Part shown: positions 21,771 to 22,335 of the stretch, one piece after another
How the letters are laid out: each line of letters opens with the position of its first letter
Position numbering within the stretch: position 1 is the first letter of the stretch
NCBI GenBank assembly: GCA_032718475.1
Contig: JAUCBJ010001314.1
Span: 1-22,335 of the forward strand
Direction: 5' to 3'
Source: Nemertoderma westbladi
Taxonomy: Eukaryota; Xenacoelomorpha; Nemertodermatida; Nemertodermatidae
DNA length: 22,335 bases
The notes under the pieces: model-generated
Databases searched by the model: none
Told to the model about the DNA's origin: nothing
The model's input: only the letters and a program-made list of their open reading frames with translations
Made by a program: the position numbers and the translations under genes

Positions 21771-22335
21771 ATTCAACAAAATATCAAACATGATTAGGGT
21801 GTACTGCATTTCGATACCTCACTCCAAAATCGGATAAATTAAAGATGCACTAAGTAACCACGGCAGCACTCACGCCTATTAGCTGCCCTGGATTTCCGCG
21901 TACATACATATAGCTAACCGGGATTAGCACTGCATTCTGGATGCACCTCGCCCAAGATGACAAAAATGGCGTCAATTTGATTATCACCAGTGTAAGAAGA
22001 TAAAGCTCTATCTACTCTTACAGAAACAAACGTCAAAGTAATTCTCCAGGAAATTACTTCATTTTCCTAGGAAATTATCTAATGAATATCCTTCTCTATA
22101 CTGACGGCCGTTTTATGCCCTACTGTTTACCAATTAAGGAAGCAGTAACATTAAGATGGATCAGCCATGCTCCGTTCCCCTTGCTTGCACACATGGAAAT
22201 GCGAAGATGAGATTGCCTTAGGTTTGGCCATATTAATTTATGACCTTTACTGTAACTCAAGGAGATTGGACAGCCTGGAGACAACATTAAAATCAGCAAA
22301 GTTTGTCTGAAGCGTTCATATTACTGGTAAAATAC
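21771..22335. other. Right flank of the satellite, unassigned
   Basis: Unique-looking sequence of intermediate GC with no convincing ORF, tRNA or element. A short direct repeat of a ccaggaaattac / cctaggaaatta type lies at about 22046-22078. No WDR7 exon was recognised here. Confidence 0.4.

Overview
The window looks like nuclear DNA of a metazoan, most likely a marine invertebrate. It carries a spliced animal gene with GT..AG introns (WDR7), an animal-type LEO1, several LINE relics and very abundant tandem and inverted repeats. Nothing bacterial or viral was recognised, and the species cannot be named from the sequence alone.

Layout, left to right. (1) 1-420: minus-strand reverse-transcriptase fragment of a LINE running off the left edge. 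(2) ~600-4182: a small degenerate inverted repeat, then a ~3.26-kb imperfect palindrome. Its arms are built of tandem ~146/167-bp units containing ~20-bp sub-repeats, the architecture of foldback (FB/TU-type) transposons. (3) 4190-5557: intergenic DNA with small hairpins and possible 5' UTR signals. (4) 5558-7015: LEO1, a Paf1-complex subunit, as one uninterrupted 485-codon ORF. (5) 7351-7845: a 477-bp MITE-like element with ~130-bp terminal inverted repeats and a perfect 9-bp target duplication. (6) 8249-13410: three in-phase exons of WDR7 (rabconnectin-3 beta). Their introns hold two LINE 3'-end relics, a 24-bp x4 repeat, homopolymer C/G tracts, a 1,000-bp minisatellite (50 x 20 bp) and a ~39-bp minisatellite that runs into the third exon. 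(7) 13411-16608: AT-rich DNA with a tRNA-like sequence between 16-bp direct repeats, and an unrecognised intronless minus-strand gene of 198 codons at 15327-15923. (8) 16609-21770: a 5.16-kb satellite of 45-bp units interrupted by 29-bp short units, with 164-bp and larger higher-order periods and a 1,112-bp internal duplication. (9) 21771-22335: unassigned DNA.

The three WDR7 exons are internal (about 166 codons of a protein usually near 1,500 residues). If the gene is intact, its other exons lie on both sides of this window. LEO1 (same strand) and the 15.3-kb gene (opposite strand) would then sit inside WDR7 introns, and the large repeat blocks would be intronic too. The genes share no obvious pathway: LEO1 acts in transcription elongation and WDR7 in V-ATPase and vesicle regulation. 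The most unusual signals are structural: the foldback-like palindrome, the exon whose 5' boundary lies in a minisatellite, and the hierarchical 45/29-bp satellite.
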